Positions 22,760 through 34,404 of a stretch of 64,000 bases of DNA are shown here, in pieces. Made by a program: the position numbers and the translations under genes. Under the pieces are notes generated by a model. The model was not told the DNA's origin, did no database searches, and saw nothing but the letters and a program-made list of their open reading frames with translations. Every line of letters starts with the position of its first letter. The first letter of the stretch is position 1. Origin of the DNA: Lepus europaeus (taxonomy: Eukaryota; Chordata; Mammalia; Lagomorpha; Leporidae); NCBI RefSeq assembly GCF_033115175.1, contig NC_084827.1, positions 152,451,701-152,515,700 on the forward strand, read 5' to 3'.

Positions 22760-23345
22760 TGAATGCTTGGTGCACCATGAATGGCAGTAATGCATTTGTA
22801 ATTTGACAAGTATCAAATATGCCACATGTTTTTCTCATTTTGTTTTACTTCTTTAAAGATTACCAATGCAGACCTATTGTGTCAAAATAAGAAGAGAAAA
22901 ACAGACTAAGCATTTTGCTTCTCAGGCATAGTATAATGTGGATTCTTTTGTTATCAAGTAAAATGGAAAAAGTGTTGTCTTTTTATTCCATAACATTATA
23001 GCTATGCTAATAGAAAACAGTATATGTTGACATTACCAGACTAAGCAGTTGTTACAGTATTATCAACTCAGAATATAGCATTAAGTCAATTAAAAATAGA
23101 AAATTTTAAATGGGATATCTAATCATATAATTTCTTTTAAAGAATGAGGCTGCAACTAAAGTAAGATTCTAATTTGTTAAGAAAGGAAAGCCATTTACCA
23201 ATGGTTAACTAATAGAATGCTAATTGATTATAGTAGGAATAAAGAATTGTGTCTAGAGAAAATAACTAGTTTAAAATTATTTTTCTTTTGGAGAAAATAT
23301 TTGCTTAGAGTTAAAGATGTTGTAGCAACATCAGTAGCCAATTAA
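22760..23345. other. Intronic DNA, nothing recognised
   Basis: AT-rich, with no open frame or repeat that I can name. Confidence 0.35.
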
Positions 23346-23346
23346 A

Positions 23347-23620
23347 GGAGCTGGTGTTGTGGCGTAGTAGGTTAAGCAGCTGCCTGCAATGCTAGAATCT
23401 TATGTGGGTGCAAGGTTTGTGTCCTGGCTCACCCACTTCCAATCTAGCTCCCTGTTAATGTGCCTGAAACAGCAGCAGAAGATGGCCCAAGTACTTGGAC
23501 CTCTGAGCCCATGTGGGAGATCCGAATGAAGCTCCTGTCTTCTACATGGAACATTCTCTCTCTCTCTCTGTCTGTCTCTCTCTCTAACTCTGCCTTTCAA
23601 ATAAATGTCTTTAAAAATCA
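23347..23620 (+). mobile_element. C-repeat SINE, older
   Basis: Sense-orientation diverged copy: 'ggtgttgtggcgtagtaggtt' head, 'cagcagcagaagatggccc', CT tract, then 'cctttcaaataaatg'. Short flanking repeat caattaaa on both sides. Confidence 0.8.
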
Positions 23621-24610
23621 ATTAAAAAGCAAAAAAAATGATTTTTATGTTGTCATTGGCTCTTGATGAGTTACAAATATTATTGATATTGATTAGATAT
23701 TTATTTGAGGAGTCAGTGCTGAGTTGATCTTCCTGAAGGGTTTTCTCTATGTAGTCTGTGAGTGAGAAAAGTATCAAAGAAGTTGAGATATACTCAATTC
23801 AATACTAATTCAGTACAACCTGAAGTGGAATCTGCTGAGATGTGTCATAATTGATGGTGTAAAAATTTCTTTGGAGTAGAAAATGGCTTAATTGGGCAAA
23901 TTCAAAGCTTATGGCAATATAAAATGTAAAATGTTTAAAGCCTATGTTTATTTATTGTATTACTTATCAGCAAGCACTTTGTGGGAGATATTTGAATTTT
24001 TCATGTGTTATTAGCCAGTAATATAAATGGCCAAGTTAACTTACTTTTTTTTTAAGTTAACTCACTTTTAAGGACTTAATTATCATCAATTATTTACATT
24101 TTTGTCAGAAATAAAAACTGAGCACCTTGACTTGCCCTACTATGTTCTAGCTATGGTAAGGTTTTGCTAAGATTTTTGTGAGCTCAGGATTATATTGAAA
24201 GTAGATGATTCATCTTTACAATATGTCAGCCACTATGTGTTTCTCAGAGTCAAACTTTTAAAAAAAAAGAAGCAATGAAGAAAAAAGTTTAGTGTTAGGC
24301 CTTGAACTTTGGCACTTTTTGTTTTTTTAAAAAGTGTTTATAATTCAGTATTGATTAATGAATTTCAAATCAGTTTTAGGAAATTTTTAAAGCTACTGAA
24401 ATACCTTTCTCAATATTTATATCCAAAAATTCATTAAGGATTCTGTTAACATACACTGTAAAATTATGTTTTTAAACAATTTTGTTTTGGTATGTCTTGG
24501 GAACAAAGTACTTGGGTTGTGCATAAAGAAAGGAGAAAGAGGAAACTGATTATGCCAAATTTTGTTACTTGGGATATATATTTGGATGTCTTCTCGCTTG
24601 AGTGCTACTT
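23621..24610. other. Intronic DNA, nothing recognised
   Basis: AT-rich DNA without recognisable genes or transposons. Confidence 0.35.
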
Positions 24611-24620
24611 AGTTCATTTT
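24611..24620. repeat. Left target duplication of inverted L1
   Basis: The decamer agttcatttt here recurs at 28897-28906, just after the end of the inverted 5' segment. The whole two-part L1 is therefore one insertion. Confidence 0.75.
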
Positions 24621-27403
24621 CTTTTTTTTAAACTTTTATTTAATGAATATAAATTTCCAAAGTACAGCTTATGGATTACAATGGCTTTTTCTCCCCCATA
24701 ACTTTCCTCCCACCCACAACCCTCCCCTCTCCCGCTCCCTCTCCCCTTCCATTCAGATCAAGATCCATTTTCAGTTATCTTTATATACAGAAGATCAATT
24801 TAGCATATTTTAAGTAAATCTTTCAAAAGTTTGCACCTACACAGAAACACAAAGTGAAAAATACTGTTTGAGTACTAGTTATAGCATTAAATCATGATGT
24901 ACAGCACGTTAAGGGCAGAGATCCTACATGAGGAGTAAGTGCACAGTGACTCCTATTGTTGACTTAACAAATTGATACTCTTTTTATGGCATCAGTAATC
25001 ACCCTAGGCTCTTGTCATGAGTTGCCAAGGCTATGGAGGCCTTTTGAGTTTGCTGAATCTGATAATATTTAGACAAGGTCATATCAAAGTGGAAGTTCTC
25101 TCCTCCCTTCAGAGAAAGGTACCTCCTTCTTTGATGACCTGTTCTTTCCACTGGGATCTCATTCACAGAGATCTTTCATTTAGGTCATTTCATTTTTTTT
25201 AAATTTTTGCCACAATGTCTTGGCTTTCGATGCCTGAAATACTCTCATGGGCTTTTCAGACGGATCTGAATGCCTTAAGGGCTGATTCTGAGGCCAGAGT
25301 GCTGTTTAGGACATCTGCCATTCTATGAGTCTGCTGTGTATCCCACTTCCCAAGTTGGATCCTTCTCTCCCTTTTTTGTTCCATTGCTTAGTATTAGCAG
25401 ACACTTGTCTTGTTTGTGTGATCCCTTTGACTCTTAGTCCTATCATTATGATCAATTGTGAACAAAAATTGATCACTTGGACTAGTGAGATGGCATTGGT
25501 ACATGCGACCTAGATGGGATTGTATTGGAATGCCCTGGCACGTTTCCAACTCCACCATTTGGGGCAAGTCCGATTGAGCATGTCCCGAATTTTACATCTC
25601 CTCCCTCTCTTATTCCCAATTTTATATTTAACAGGGATCACTTTTCAGTTAAGTCTCAACACTTAAGAATAATTGTGTATTAATTACAGAGTTGGTAGAT
25701 GTCTGAATGTGAGCCATTCTAACCCGGGTGAGGTGAAACCTCATTGTGGTTTTGATTTGCAATTCCCTGATTGCTAGTGATCTTGAACATTTTTTCATGT
25801 GCCTGTTGGCCATTTGGATTTCCTCTTTTGAAAAATGTCTATGGAGTTCCTTGGCCCATCTCTTAAGTGGGTTGTTAGTTTTGTTGTTGTGGAGTTTCTT
25901 GATCTCTTTGTAGATTCTGGTTATTAATCCTTTATCTGTTGCATAGTTTGCAGATATTTTTTCCCATTCTGTTGGTTGCCTCTTCACTTTCCTGACTATT
26001 TCTTTTGCAGTACAGAAACTTCTCAATTTGATGCAGTCCCAAATGTTAATTTTAGCTTTGACTGCCTGTGCCTCTGTGGTCTTTACCAAGAAGTCTTTGC
26101 CTGTGCCAATATCTTGCAGGGTTTCTCCAATGCTCTCTATTAATTTGATGGTGTCGGGTCATAGATTTAGGTCTTAATCCATGTTGAGTGGATTTTTGTG
26201 TAAGGTGTAAGGTGGGGGTCTTGCTCCATGCTTCTGCATATTGAAATCCAGTTTTCCCAGCCCCATTTATTGAACAGACTGTTCTTGCTCCAGGAACTGT
26301 TTTTAGATCCTTGATCAAATATAAGTTGGCTGTAGATGTTTGGGTTGATTTCTGGTGTTTCTATTCTGTTCCATTGGTCTATCCATCTGTTTCTGTACTA
26401 GTACCATGCTGTTTTGATAACAACTGCCCTGTAGTATGTCCTGAAATCTGGTATTGTGATGCCTCCGGCTTTGTTTTTGTTGTACAAGATTGCTTTAGCT
26501 ATTCGAGGTCTCCTGTGCCTTTATATGAATTTCAGCATCATTTTTTCTGGATCTGAGAAGAATGTGTTTGGTATTTTTTTGGTATTGCATTGAATCTGTA
26601 AATTGCTTTTGGGAGAATGGACGTTTTCATGATATTGATTTTTGCAATCCTTGAGCATGGAAGATTTTTGCATTTTTTGGTATCCTCTTCTATTTCTTTC
26701 TTTAAGATTTGGTAATTCTCATCGTAGAGACTTTTAACATCCTTGGTTAAGTTGATTCCATGGTATTTGATTATTTTTATGGCTATTGTGAATGGAATTG
26801 ATCTTAGAAGTTCTTTCTCAGCCGTGGCATTGCCTGTGTATACAAAGGCTGTTGATTTTTGTGCATTGATTTTATATCCTGCTACTTTGCCAAACTCTTC
26901 TATGAGTTCCAATAGTCTCTTAGTAGAGTTCTTTGGATCCCCTAAAAAAAGAATCATATCGTCTGCAAAGAGGGATAGTTTGAGTTCTTCCTTCCCAATT
27001 TGTATCCCTTTAATTTCTTTTTCTTGCCTAATAGCTCTGGCTAAAACTTCCAGAACTATACTGAGTAGCAGTGGTGAGAGTGGGCATCCCTGTCTGGTAC
27101 CAGATCTTAGTGGAAATGCTTCCAACTTTTCCCCATTCAATAGGATGTTGGCTGTGGGTTTTTCATAAATTGCTTTGATTGTATTGAGGAATGTCCCTTC
27201 TATACCCAGTTTGCTTAGAGTTTTCATCATGAAAGGGTGTTGTATTTTATCAAATGCTTTCTCTGCATCTATTGAGATAATCATATAATTTTTCTTCTGC
27301 AGTTTGTTAATGTGGTGTATCACATTGATTGATTTGATAACATTGAATCATCCCTGAATACTAGGGATAAATCCCACTTGGTCTGGGTGGATGATCAACC
27401 TGA
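24621..27403 (-). mobile_element. L1 insertion, 3' (antisense) segment
   Basis: Minus-strand 3' half of a younger L1: T-rich end, 3' UTR with the C-rich block, then ORF2 sequence back to the RT. The RT part (26538-27323) keeps [12 protein letters not shown] and [10 protein letters not shown], and a downstream piece is at 25649-26089. Several frameshifts and stops break ORF2. An internal deletion near 25695 joins the 3' UTR to ORF2 and removes the Cys/His tail region. At about 27403 the sequence switches to the opposite orientation. Confidence 0.9.
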
Positions 27404-28897
27404 CAGAAGATCAACAAGGTAACAACAGATTTAATCAACACTATTGCCCAAATGGATCTAACAGATAACTACAGAACTTTCAATCCTACATTTAAAGAAT
27501 TTACATTCTTTTCAGCAGTACAAGGAACCTTCTCTAGGATTGATCACATACTATGCCATAAAGCAAGTTTCAGCAAATTCAAAAGAATTAGAATCATACG
27601 ATGTAGCTTCTCAGACCACAGCAGAATGAAGTTGGAAATTAGCAACTCAGGAATCCCTAGAGAGTATGCAAACACATGGAGACTAAACAACATGCTCCTG
27701 AATGAACACTGGGTCATAGAAGAATTCAAAAGGGCCGGCGCCATAGCTCAACAGGCTAATCCTCTGCTTTGTGGTGCCGGCACACCGGGTTCTAGTCCCG
27801 GTCGGGGCGCCGGATTCTGTCCCGGTTGCCCCTCTTTCAGTCCAGCTCTCTGCTATGGCCCAAGTGCTTGGGCCCTACACCCCACAGGAGACCAGGATAA
27901 GCACCTGGCTCCTGGCTTCGGATGAGTGCGGCACGCCGGCCACGGTGGCCATTGGAGGGTGAACCAATGGCAAAAAGGAAGACCTTTCTCTCTGTCTCTC
28001 TCTCTCTCACTGTCCGCTCTGCCTGTCAAAAAAAAAAAAAAAAAAAAAAAAGGAAGAAGAAATCAAAAGAGAAATCAAAAACTTTCTGGAAGTAAATAAG
28101 GATAACAACACAACACTCAAAACTTATGGGATATGGTAAAAGCAGTGTTGAGAGGAAAGTTTATAGCAATAGGTGCCTACATCAAGAAATTGGAAAGGCA
28201 CCAAATAAATGAGCTTTCAACGTATCTCAAGGATCTAGAAAAACTGCAGTAAGCCAGACCCAAAACTAGTAGGAGAAGAGAAATAATTAAATCAGAGAAG
28301 AAATCAACAGGATTGAATAAAAAAATACAAAAAATCAGCCAAACAATGAGCTGGTTTTTTGAAAAAAATGAATAAAATTGACACACCATTGGCCCAACTA
28401 TCTAAAAAAAGAAGAGAAAACACCCAAATCAATAAAATCAGAGATGAAAAAGGAAATGTAACAGACGCCACAAACAGGGAAATCTATCAGAAATGGATAG
28501 ATTCCTGGACACATGCAATCTACCTAAATTGAGCCATGAAGACATAGAAAACCTAAACAGACCCATAACTGAGACAGAAATTGAAACAGTAATAAAGGCC
28601 CTCCCAACAAAGAAAAGCCCAGGACCAGATGGATTCACTGCTGAATTCTACCAGACATTTAAAGAAGAACTAACTCCAATTCTTCTCAAACTATTCAGAA
28701 CAATCAAAACAGAAGGAATCCTCCCAAATTATTTTTATGAAGCCAGCATCACCTTAATCCCTAAGCCAGAGAAAGATGCAGCATTGAAAGAAAATTACAG
28801 ACCAATATCCCTGATGAATATAGATGCAAAAATCCTCAATAAAATTTTCGCCAATAGAATACAACAACACATCAGAAAAATCATCCACCCAGACCAA
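27404..28897 (+). mobile_element. L1 insertion, 5' inverted segment
   Basis: Plus-strand L1 ORF2 from the endonuclease C-terminal part (QMDLTDNYRTF, RIDHILCHKAS) through the linker to the RT start ([29 protein letters not shown]), ending at the IIHPDQV segment. This is where the minus-strand segment begins, and both carry that stretch. The arrangement fits twin priming, in which the 5' part of an L1 is inverted during insertion. A C-repeat SINE (27733-28054) later inserted into it. Reading frames are broken. Confidence 0.9.
27733..28054 (+). mobile_element. C-repeat SINE nested in inverted L1
   Basis: Full-length copy starting ggccggcgcc and ending in a long A tail. The L1 sequence is duplicated around it: agaagaattcaaaag at 27718-27732 and agaagaaatcaaaag at 28055-28069 (one mismatch). 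It therefore postdates the L1. Confidence 0.92.
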
Positions 28898-28906
28898 GTT
28901 CATTTT
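28897..28906. repeat. Right target duplication of inverted L1
   Basis: agttcatttt, identical to 24611-24620. Confidence 0.75.
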
Positions 28907-28922
28907 TAAAATACAGTGATGA

Positions 28923-29267
28923 GCCGGCGCCGTGGCTCAATAGGCTAATCCTCCACCTGTGGCGCCAGCACACCAGGTTCTAGTCCCGGTTGGGGCGCCG
29001 GATTCTGTCCCGGTTGCTCCTCTTCCAGGCCAGCTCTCTGCTGTGGCCCGGGAGTGCAGTGGAGGATGGCCCAAGTCCTTGGGCCCTGCACCCGCATGGG
29101 AGACCAGGATAAGCACCTGGCTCCTGGCTTCGGATCGGCGCAGTACGCCGGCTGCAGCGCGCCAGCCGAAGCGGCTATTGGGGGGTGAACTAACGGTAAA
29201 GGAAGACCTTTCTCTCTGTCTCTCTCTCTCACTGTCCACTCTGCCTGTTAAAAAAAAAAAGGGAAAA
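28923..29267 (+). mobile_element. C-repeat SINE
   Basis: Full-length copy with the 'ggttctagtcccggttggg' box and a short A tail. It is flanked by exact aaatacagtgatgag at 28908-28922 and 29268-29282. It sits immediately beyond the end of the inverted L1. Confidence 0.92.
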
Positions 29268-29282
29268 AAATACAGTGATGAG

Positions 29283-29716
29283 AAGACATCTGCTTATTTA
29301 TTTATCTGAACAAATTCCAGATCTATTTATTCCAAGAAAGTTGTTTATAAGGAACTTATAAATATAAGTTGTTTTTAGAGGGTAGTACATCTATGCTTCA
29401 CTAGGATGTGAAAGTCATTAGAATACTCTGGATAAAATCAGAGAAGTTAACTAGTGAATCCAAGAGTAACTTCCGGTCAGCAGTATCTTGAGACAAGAAA
29501 GGAAGTGAAAATATCACAAAGTAGACCAATTTTGACACTTCGAAACATGAAAAAGCAATTTAAACTCTGTTAAAATATGAATACCTTAGAATCACTTTTG
29601 ACTTTGTTCTATTATTTGCTGATGTTCTTAGTACCCTTATGAGAAAGCCATTAGAATTTATTAGAAATTATTAAAGCTAATAGAAGTTCAAGAATGACAT
29701 TAAAAACATAAAATAT
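29283..29716. other. Intronic DNA, nothing recognised
   Basis: AT-rich, with no open frames of note and no recognised repeat. Confidence 0.35.
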
Positions 29717-30028
29717 ATGAGCCAGTGCTGTGGCTCACTTGGTTAATCCCTCACCTGCGCTGCCAGCATCCCATATGGGCACTGCTTCTAGTCTTGGTTG
29801 CTCCTCTTCCAGTCCAGCTCTCTGCTGTTGCCCAGGAGTGCAGTGGAGGATGGCCCAAGTGCTTGGGCCCTGCACCCTCATGGGAGACCAGGAGAAGCAC
29901 TTGGCTCCTGGCTTCAAATCGGTGCAGCGCCGGCCATAGCAGCCATTTGGAGAGTGAACCAACAGAAAGAAGACCTTTCTCTCTGTCTGTCTCTCTCACT
30001 GTCTATCACTCTATTGTCAAATAAATAA
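29717..30028 (+). mobile_element. C-repeat SINE
   Basis: Sense copy: 'gccagtgctgtggctcactt' head, CT tract, 'tgtcaaataaataaa' end. Imperfect flanking repeats: acataaaatat on the left and atataaaatat on the right. Confidence 0.88.
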
Positions 30029-30151
30029 AAAATATAAAATATTAAAATATAATTTGTTTATGTATAAAAACCTACCATTTATAAAGCATGATAAAATATT
30101 TATTACTAACAGCATTTAAAAATAAAATAACCAAAAAAGAACCTAAGAAAT

Positions 30152-30510
30152 GGCCGGTGCCATGGCTCACTAGTGGCCGGTGCCACTGCCTGTGGTGCCA
30201 GCACCCCAGGTTCTAGTCCCGGTTGGGGCACCGGATTCTGTCCTGGTTTCTCCTCTTCCAGTCCAGCTCTCTGCTATGGCCCTGGAAGGCAATGGTGGAT
30301 GGCCCAAGTGCTTGGGCCCCTGCACCCGCATGGGAGAACAGGAGGAAGCACCTGGCTCCTGGCTTTGGATTGGTGTAGCGCGGTGGCTGCAGTGTGCCGG
30401 CTGTAGCGGCCATTTTGGGGGTGAACCAATGGAAAAAGGAAGACCTTTCTTGCTGTCTCTCTCTCACTATCTAACTCTGCCTATCCAAAAAAACAAAACA
30501 AACAAAAAAA
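30152..30510 (+). mobile_element. C-repeat SINE with duplicated head
   Basis: Sense copy whose first bases occur twice: ggccggtgccatggctcact is followed at once by a second ggccggtgccactgcc. The rest is standard and ends with A-rich AAAC/A units. Likely target repeats are acctaagaaat and acataagaatt. Confidence 0.85.
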
Positions 30511-30529
30511 AAACATAAGAATTGCATAG

Positions 30530-31000
30530 AACCTATGTGAAAAATAAAGAAAACTTCATCAAGATTTGAAAGAAATACTAAATAAATGATTAAATAAATA
30601 AAATGTAAGTTAATTCAAAATTTTCCTTTGTGGAATATTGAAGTTAAAACATAAAGACCATTGTCCATAAAATTTTGAAGGTGCCTTGTACTTAGCAAAG
30701 AAAGATTAAGGGAATTTATTACATTTCTAGAAACCTATACATTATGAGTAACTTTTTGAATGCATAATTTCTTTTTCACTCAGTTTTTTCTGGCAAGTGG
30801 TCTAATATATTTAACCTTATTTTAGCTCAAAATAATAAACTATATTGCACTTAATATATGTGTAATCTAAAATTTGCTTGATGTTCCTCTTGATTTTAGT
30901 AATTAAGCTAGACAATTCATTAAACACTTTATAAAATGATTTAAAACAATTGTTCATTTTGAGATGACAATAGAGTCACATCTAATGTAAGAAATAATAC
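30530..31000. other. Intronic DNA, nothing recognised
   Basis: AT-rich; nothing recognised. Confidence 0.35.
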
Positions 31001-31380
31001 ACAGATACTGCATACTCTTCACTCGGTTTCTCCCAGTGGTAGCATCTTTCATAACTATAGTACAGTATCATAAACAGTGCATTGGCATTGATGTAGTCCA
31101 CCTACCTTTTCTGGATTCCAGTTTTATTTGTACTCATTTGTGTGTGTGATGTGTTTAGTTTTCTGTAATTGTATTACAATGTAGTTGCATGTGGTCAACA
31201 ACACAGTGAAGACACAAAACTGTTCCAATACAGACATCCCTTCTACTACTCTTTTATAGATACAACCACGTTCTTTCCCCATCTCCTGCCCAACAACTGA
31301 CAGCCACTAATCTATTCTGCATTCCTACAATCATTCATGACTCTTGGAAACTGACCATTATTTGTTTCTAAAATACATAA
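31000..31380 (+). repeat. Ancient L1-like 3' UTR fragment
   Basis: The phrases 'agtggtagcatctttcat', 'aactatagtacagtatcat', 'ttgtactcatttgtgtgtg' and 'catccccttct'-like DNA match an old L1M-type 3' region as remembered. A related, more diverged piece lies at 36985-37300. Orientation and subfamily are uncertain. Confidence 0.45.
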
Positions 31381-31849
31381 ATCTATAATAAATACACATG
31401 TAGTTCAAGTGAAAGAGAGAAGGTTGAGAAACTGGTTTGAAGAATGACAACTCAACGTGATCACATTCCTAATGTTGTTGTTTAACTGTTTGTGAGCCAC
31501 ACTACAAATATTTTTATTTGTACTTAAACAATTTTGAATTTGCTTCTTGTGTGAACAGGATCATGGTAATCTGGCTTTTAGATTGAGTTAGAGGTCATTT
31601 TGAGAAAGATTTATAAACTTGAGAATGAGATACTTTTATATTTGTGTGTGTGTGTATGTGTACACACATATATGCTGTGCATTTTATTTGTTTTTAATAT
31701 TTTATGTTGAATTATAAAAACAGATGAAAAAGGTAAGTACATTCATGGTTGGTGGTTTAATTAACATTAGATGATTCAATAATATTTTCCCCAGGGCAAT
31801 AGCTTATTTTTTTAAATATCATCACTTATATTTATTTATTTTCTTATCA

Positions 31850-32460
31850 GAGGGGAGATTTGTTTTGGTTTGTTGGTGTATTTTCACTCTTACCTCCTCT
31901 CCTCAGAGCAGACCAATGCCTGGGTGCTAGCTCCAGTGGTTACAATATTCATGCACATTGCCACAAGAACGACACAAACATCTGTGCATTTGTTGCTGTG
32001 AGTCTGGATCCCACAGCAATGACCCTCACCAGGGATTCAGGGAGCACCGACCATGTAGGCTCTTGGTTGGTTGCTTGATACCTGGACACAGGCTGGACAC
32101 CTGCTGTTTCTCGGCTAGTTATAGGATGCTGGTGGGTTGCAGAGAGAGAAACATGGCCCACCCCCTTTTCCCCTCTAGGTTGGCAGGTACACTATTCCCC
32201 ACAGTTTTCTAAGTTGGACTAATACCAACTTCTTCCTGCAGCTTTATCTCCAGTGGCTTGGGCTGCTACAGTCTGGTCTCACTTGACTCTCCAAAGCTGA
32301 TGCTGAGGCTTTGGCTGCTGGGGCCCTGAGTTGTGTGTGTCCATGCCCGCCACATGAGTCCACAGCATCCTTCTAATTTGCATGGAGTTTCCTCTGCCGT
32401 TTTCTCCCTAACTCTTCCCTGAGACTGTGCTCTCCATTTTTTAAATTATCTTCTAGATTA
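31850..32460 (-). mobile_element. Old L1 5' UTR fragment
   Basis: Antisense copy of sequence also present in sense at about 34405-34600. The complement of 'gttggcaggtacact' and the surrounding purine tract align by eye with 'gtgtacctgccaacct' at 34421. GC content is higher than the flanks. The element has no intact ORF. Confidence 0.55.
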
Positions 32461-33290
32461 GAGCAGTAATTTTTAAATTTAAGATTTAATGGTTTTTAAC
32501 ATTTTGCCAAATTTGCTTCTTAGGTAGATATTAAGTATACACACATATCTACTACTTTTTCTAGAAAACAAGGATATGTTAGTATCACATAATGTGAGAT
32601 TCATGACAGTGATCATATAATGAGAAAAGAAGGGCATTTTATCATTCGATAGTTGAGTTATATGAAGATAATGTTTATAAGTACATTCTAAACAATATGA
32701 CATCCACACAGTTTTTATATTTTCTCTGTATTCCACACAATAGTGAAAATGTGACATTTGTTAAATATATTTGATTTACAAATTCATGTTTACCTGGAGT
32801 AGAATATATGAATATTGTAACAATTTCACTTAAACTGCACAGGAACAAGGTGACACCTCCATTTCCCTGACTATATTAATATCATATAAAGTAGACTTCA
32901 GAGCAAAGACCAAATCAACATTATGTTATGATAAAAGTTCACTTCATCAAGAAGACAAAAATGATCTTCAATGTGCGTGTATCAAAAAACAGGGTTGCAA
33001 GATATGTGAAGCAAAAACTGATAGAACTAAAAAACAAAATTGGCAAGTCCATATTTATAGGAAATGTCAACACAATTAGAAGAAAAATCAGTTAACACAA
33101 AGAACTCAACAATGCCATCACCAATAGGCGATCTAACAGACATTTACAGAAGCCTTCACCCAACACTGTAGAATATACTGCCTTTAAAGAACACAGAGAA
33201 CACACACTGAAGTAGACCATATCCTGAGTCATGAAACAAATCTCAGCGATTTTTTAAAAACTGAAGTCACAGTCACAGAATGTATTCACA

Positions 33291-33625
33291 GATGGGGCCA
33301 GCGCTGTGGCGTAGTGGGTAAAGCTGCAGCCTGCAGTGCTGGCATCCCATACAGGCATGGTTTGAGTCCCTCCCAGCTGCTCCACTTCCTATCCAGCTCT
33401 CTGATATGGCCTGGGAAAGCAGTAGAAGATGACCTAAGTCCTTGGGCCCCTGCACCTGTGTGAGAGACCCAGAAAAGCTCCTGGCTCCTGGCTTCAGATT
33501 GGCACAGCTCTGCCAGTTGTGACCAACTGGGGAGTGAGCCAGTGGATGGAAGACCTCTCTCTCTCTCTACTCTCCTCTCTCTATGTAACTCTGGCTGTCA
33601 GATAAATAAATACTTTTTTTTTTAA
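33291..33625 (+). mobile_element. C-repeat SINE in ancient L1
   Basis: Older-type sense copy ('gccagcgctgtggcgtagtg' head) ending 'tcagataaataaatac' and a T-rich/A-rich junction. Exact target duplication agaatgtattcaca at 33277-33290 and 33626-33639. Confidence 0.92.
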
Positions 33626-34020
33626 AGAATGTATTCACAAACTATATTGTAATCAAATTGGAAATCAATAACAGAAAGATAACATGAACTATCCAGATAT
33701 TTAGAAAGTAAATGTACATATAAATAATTAATGAGTCAATAAAGAAACCTCAAAAGAAATAGAAAATGCATCGAAGTGAATGAAAATAGAACACATTAAA
33801 TTTTGTGGAATATAGCTAAACCATTACTAAGAATAATTTCTAGTGCTAATTATATCCACTAGAAAAAAAAGAAAACCTCACTCTCCCACATTAGGAACCT
33901 AGAAAAAGACACTAAAATAAAACCACAGCAAATAGAAAGAACACCTTAAACATAAGAGGAGAAATCATTGAAATTGAAACAGGAACACAGAATTCTTGTT
34001 CATTAAAGAGTTGATTCTTT

Positions 34021-34383
34021 TTTTTTTTAAGATTTATTTATTTATTTGAGAGTCAGAGTTACACAGAGAGAGGAGAGGGAGGGAGGGAGGGAGGGAGAGA
34101 GAGAGAGAGAGAGGGAGGGAGAGATCTTTCATCTGATGGTTCACTCTCCAATTATCCGCACTGGCCAGAGCTGCGCTGATCCGAAGCCAGGAGCCAGGAG
34201 CCTCTTCCAAGTCTCCCATACAAGTGCAGGGGCCCAAGAACTTAGGCCATCTTCTACTGCTTTCCCAGGCCATAGCAGAGAGCTGGATAGGAAGTGGAGC
34301 AGTTGGGGCTTGAACCAGTGCCCTTATGTGATGCCAGTGCTTCAGGCCAGGGCATTAACCCACTGTGCCACAGTGCCGGTCCC
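34021..34383 (-). mobile_element. C-repeat SINE in ancient L1
   Basis: Antisense copy with an expanded (GGGA)n/(GA)n tract at 34072-34120. Exact target duplication agagttgattcttt at 34007-34020 and 34384-34397. Confidence 0.92.
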
Positions 34384-34404
34384 AGAGTTGATTCTTTAAA
34401 ATGA

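Noticed and set aside
27452..28909. Plus-strand L1 frames taken as an independent sense L1
   Set aside because: They stop exactly where the antisense L1 begins, share its junction stretch and its outer target duplication, so they are the inverted 5' part of the same insertion.
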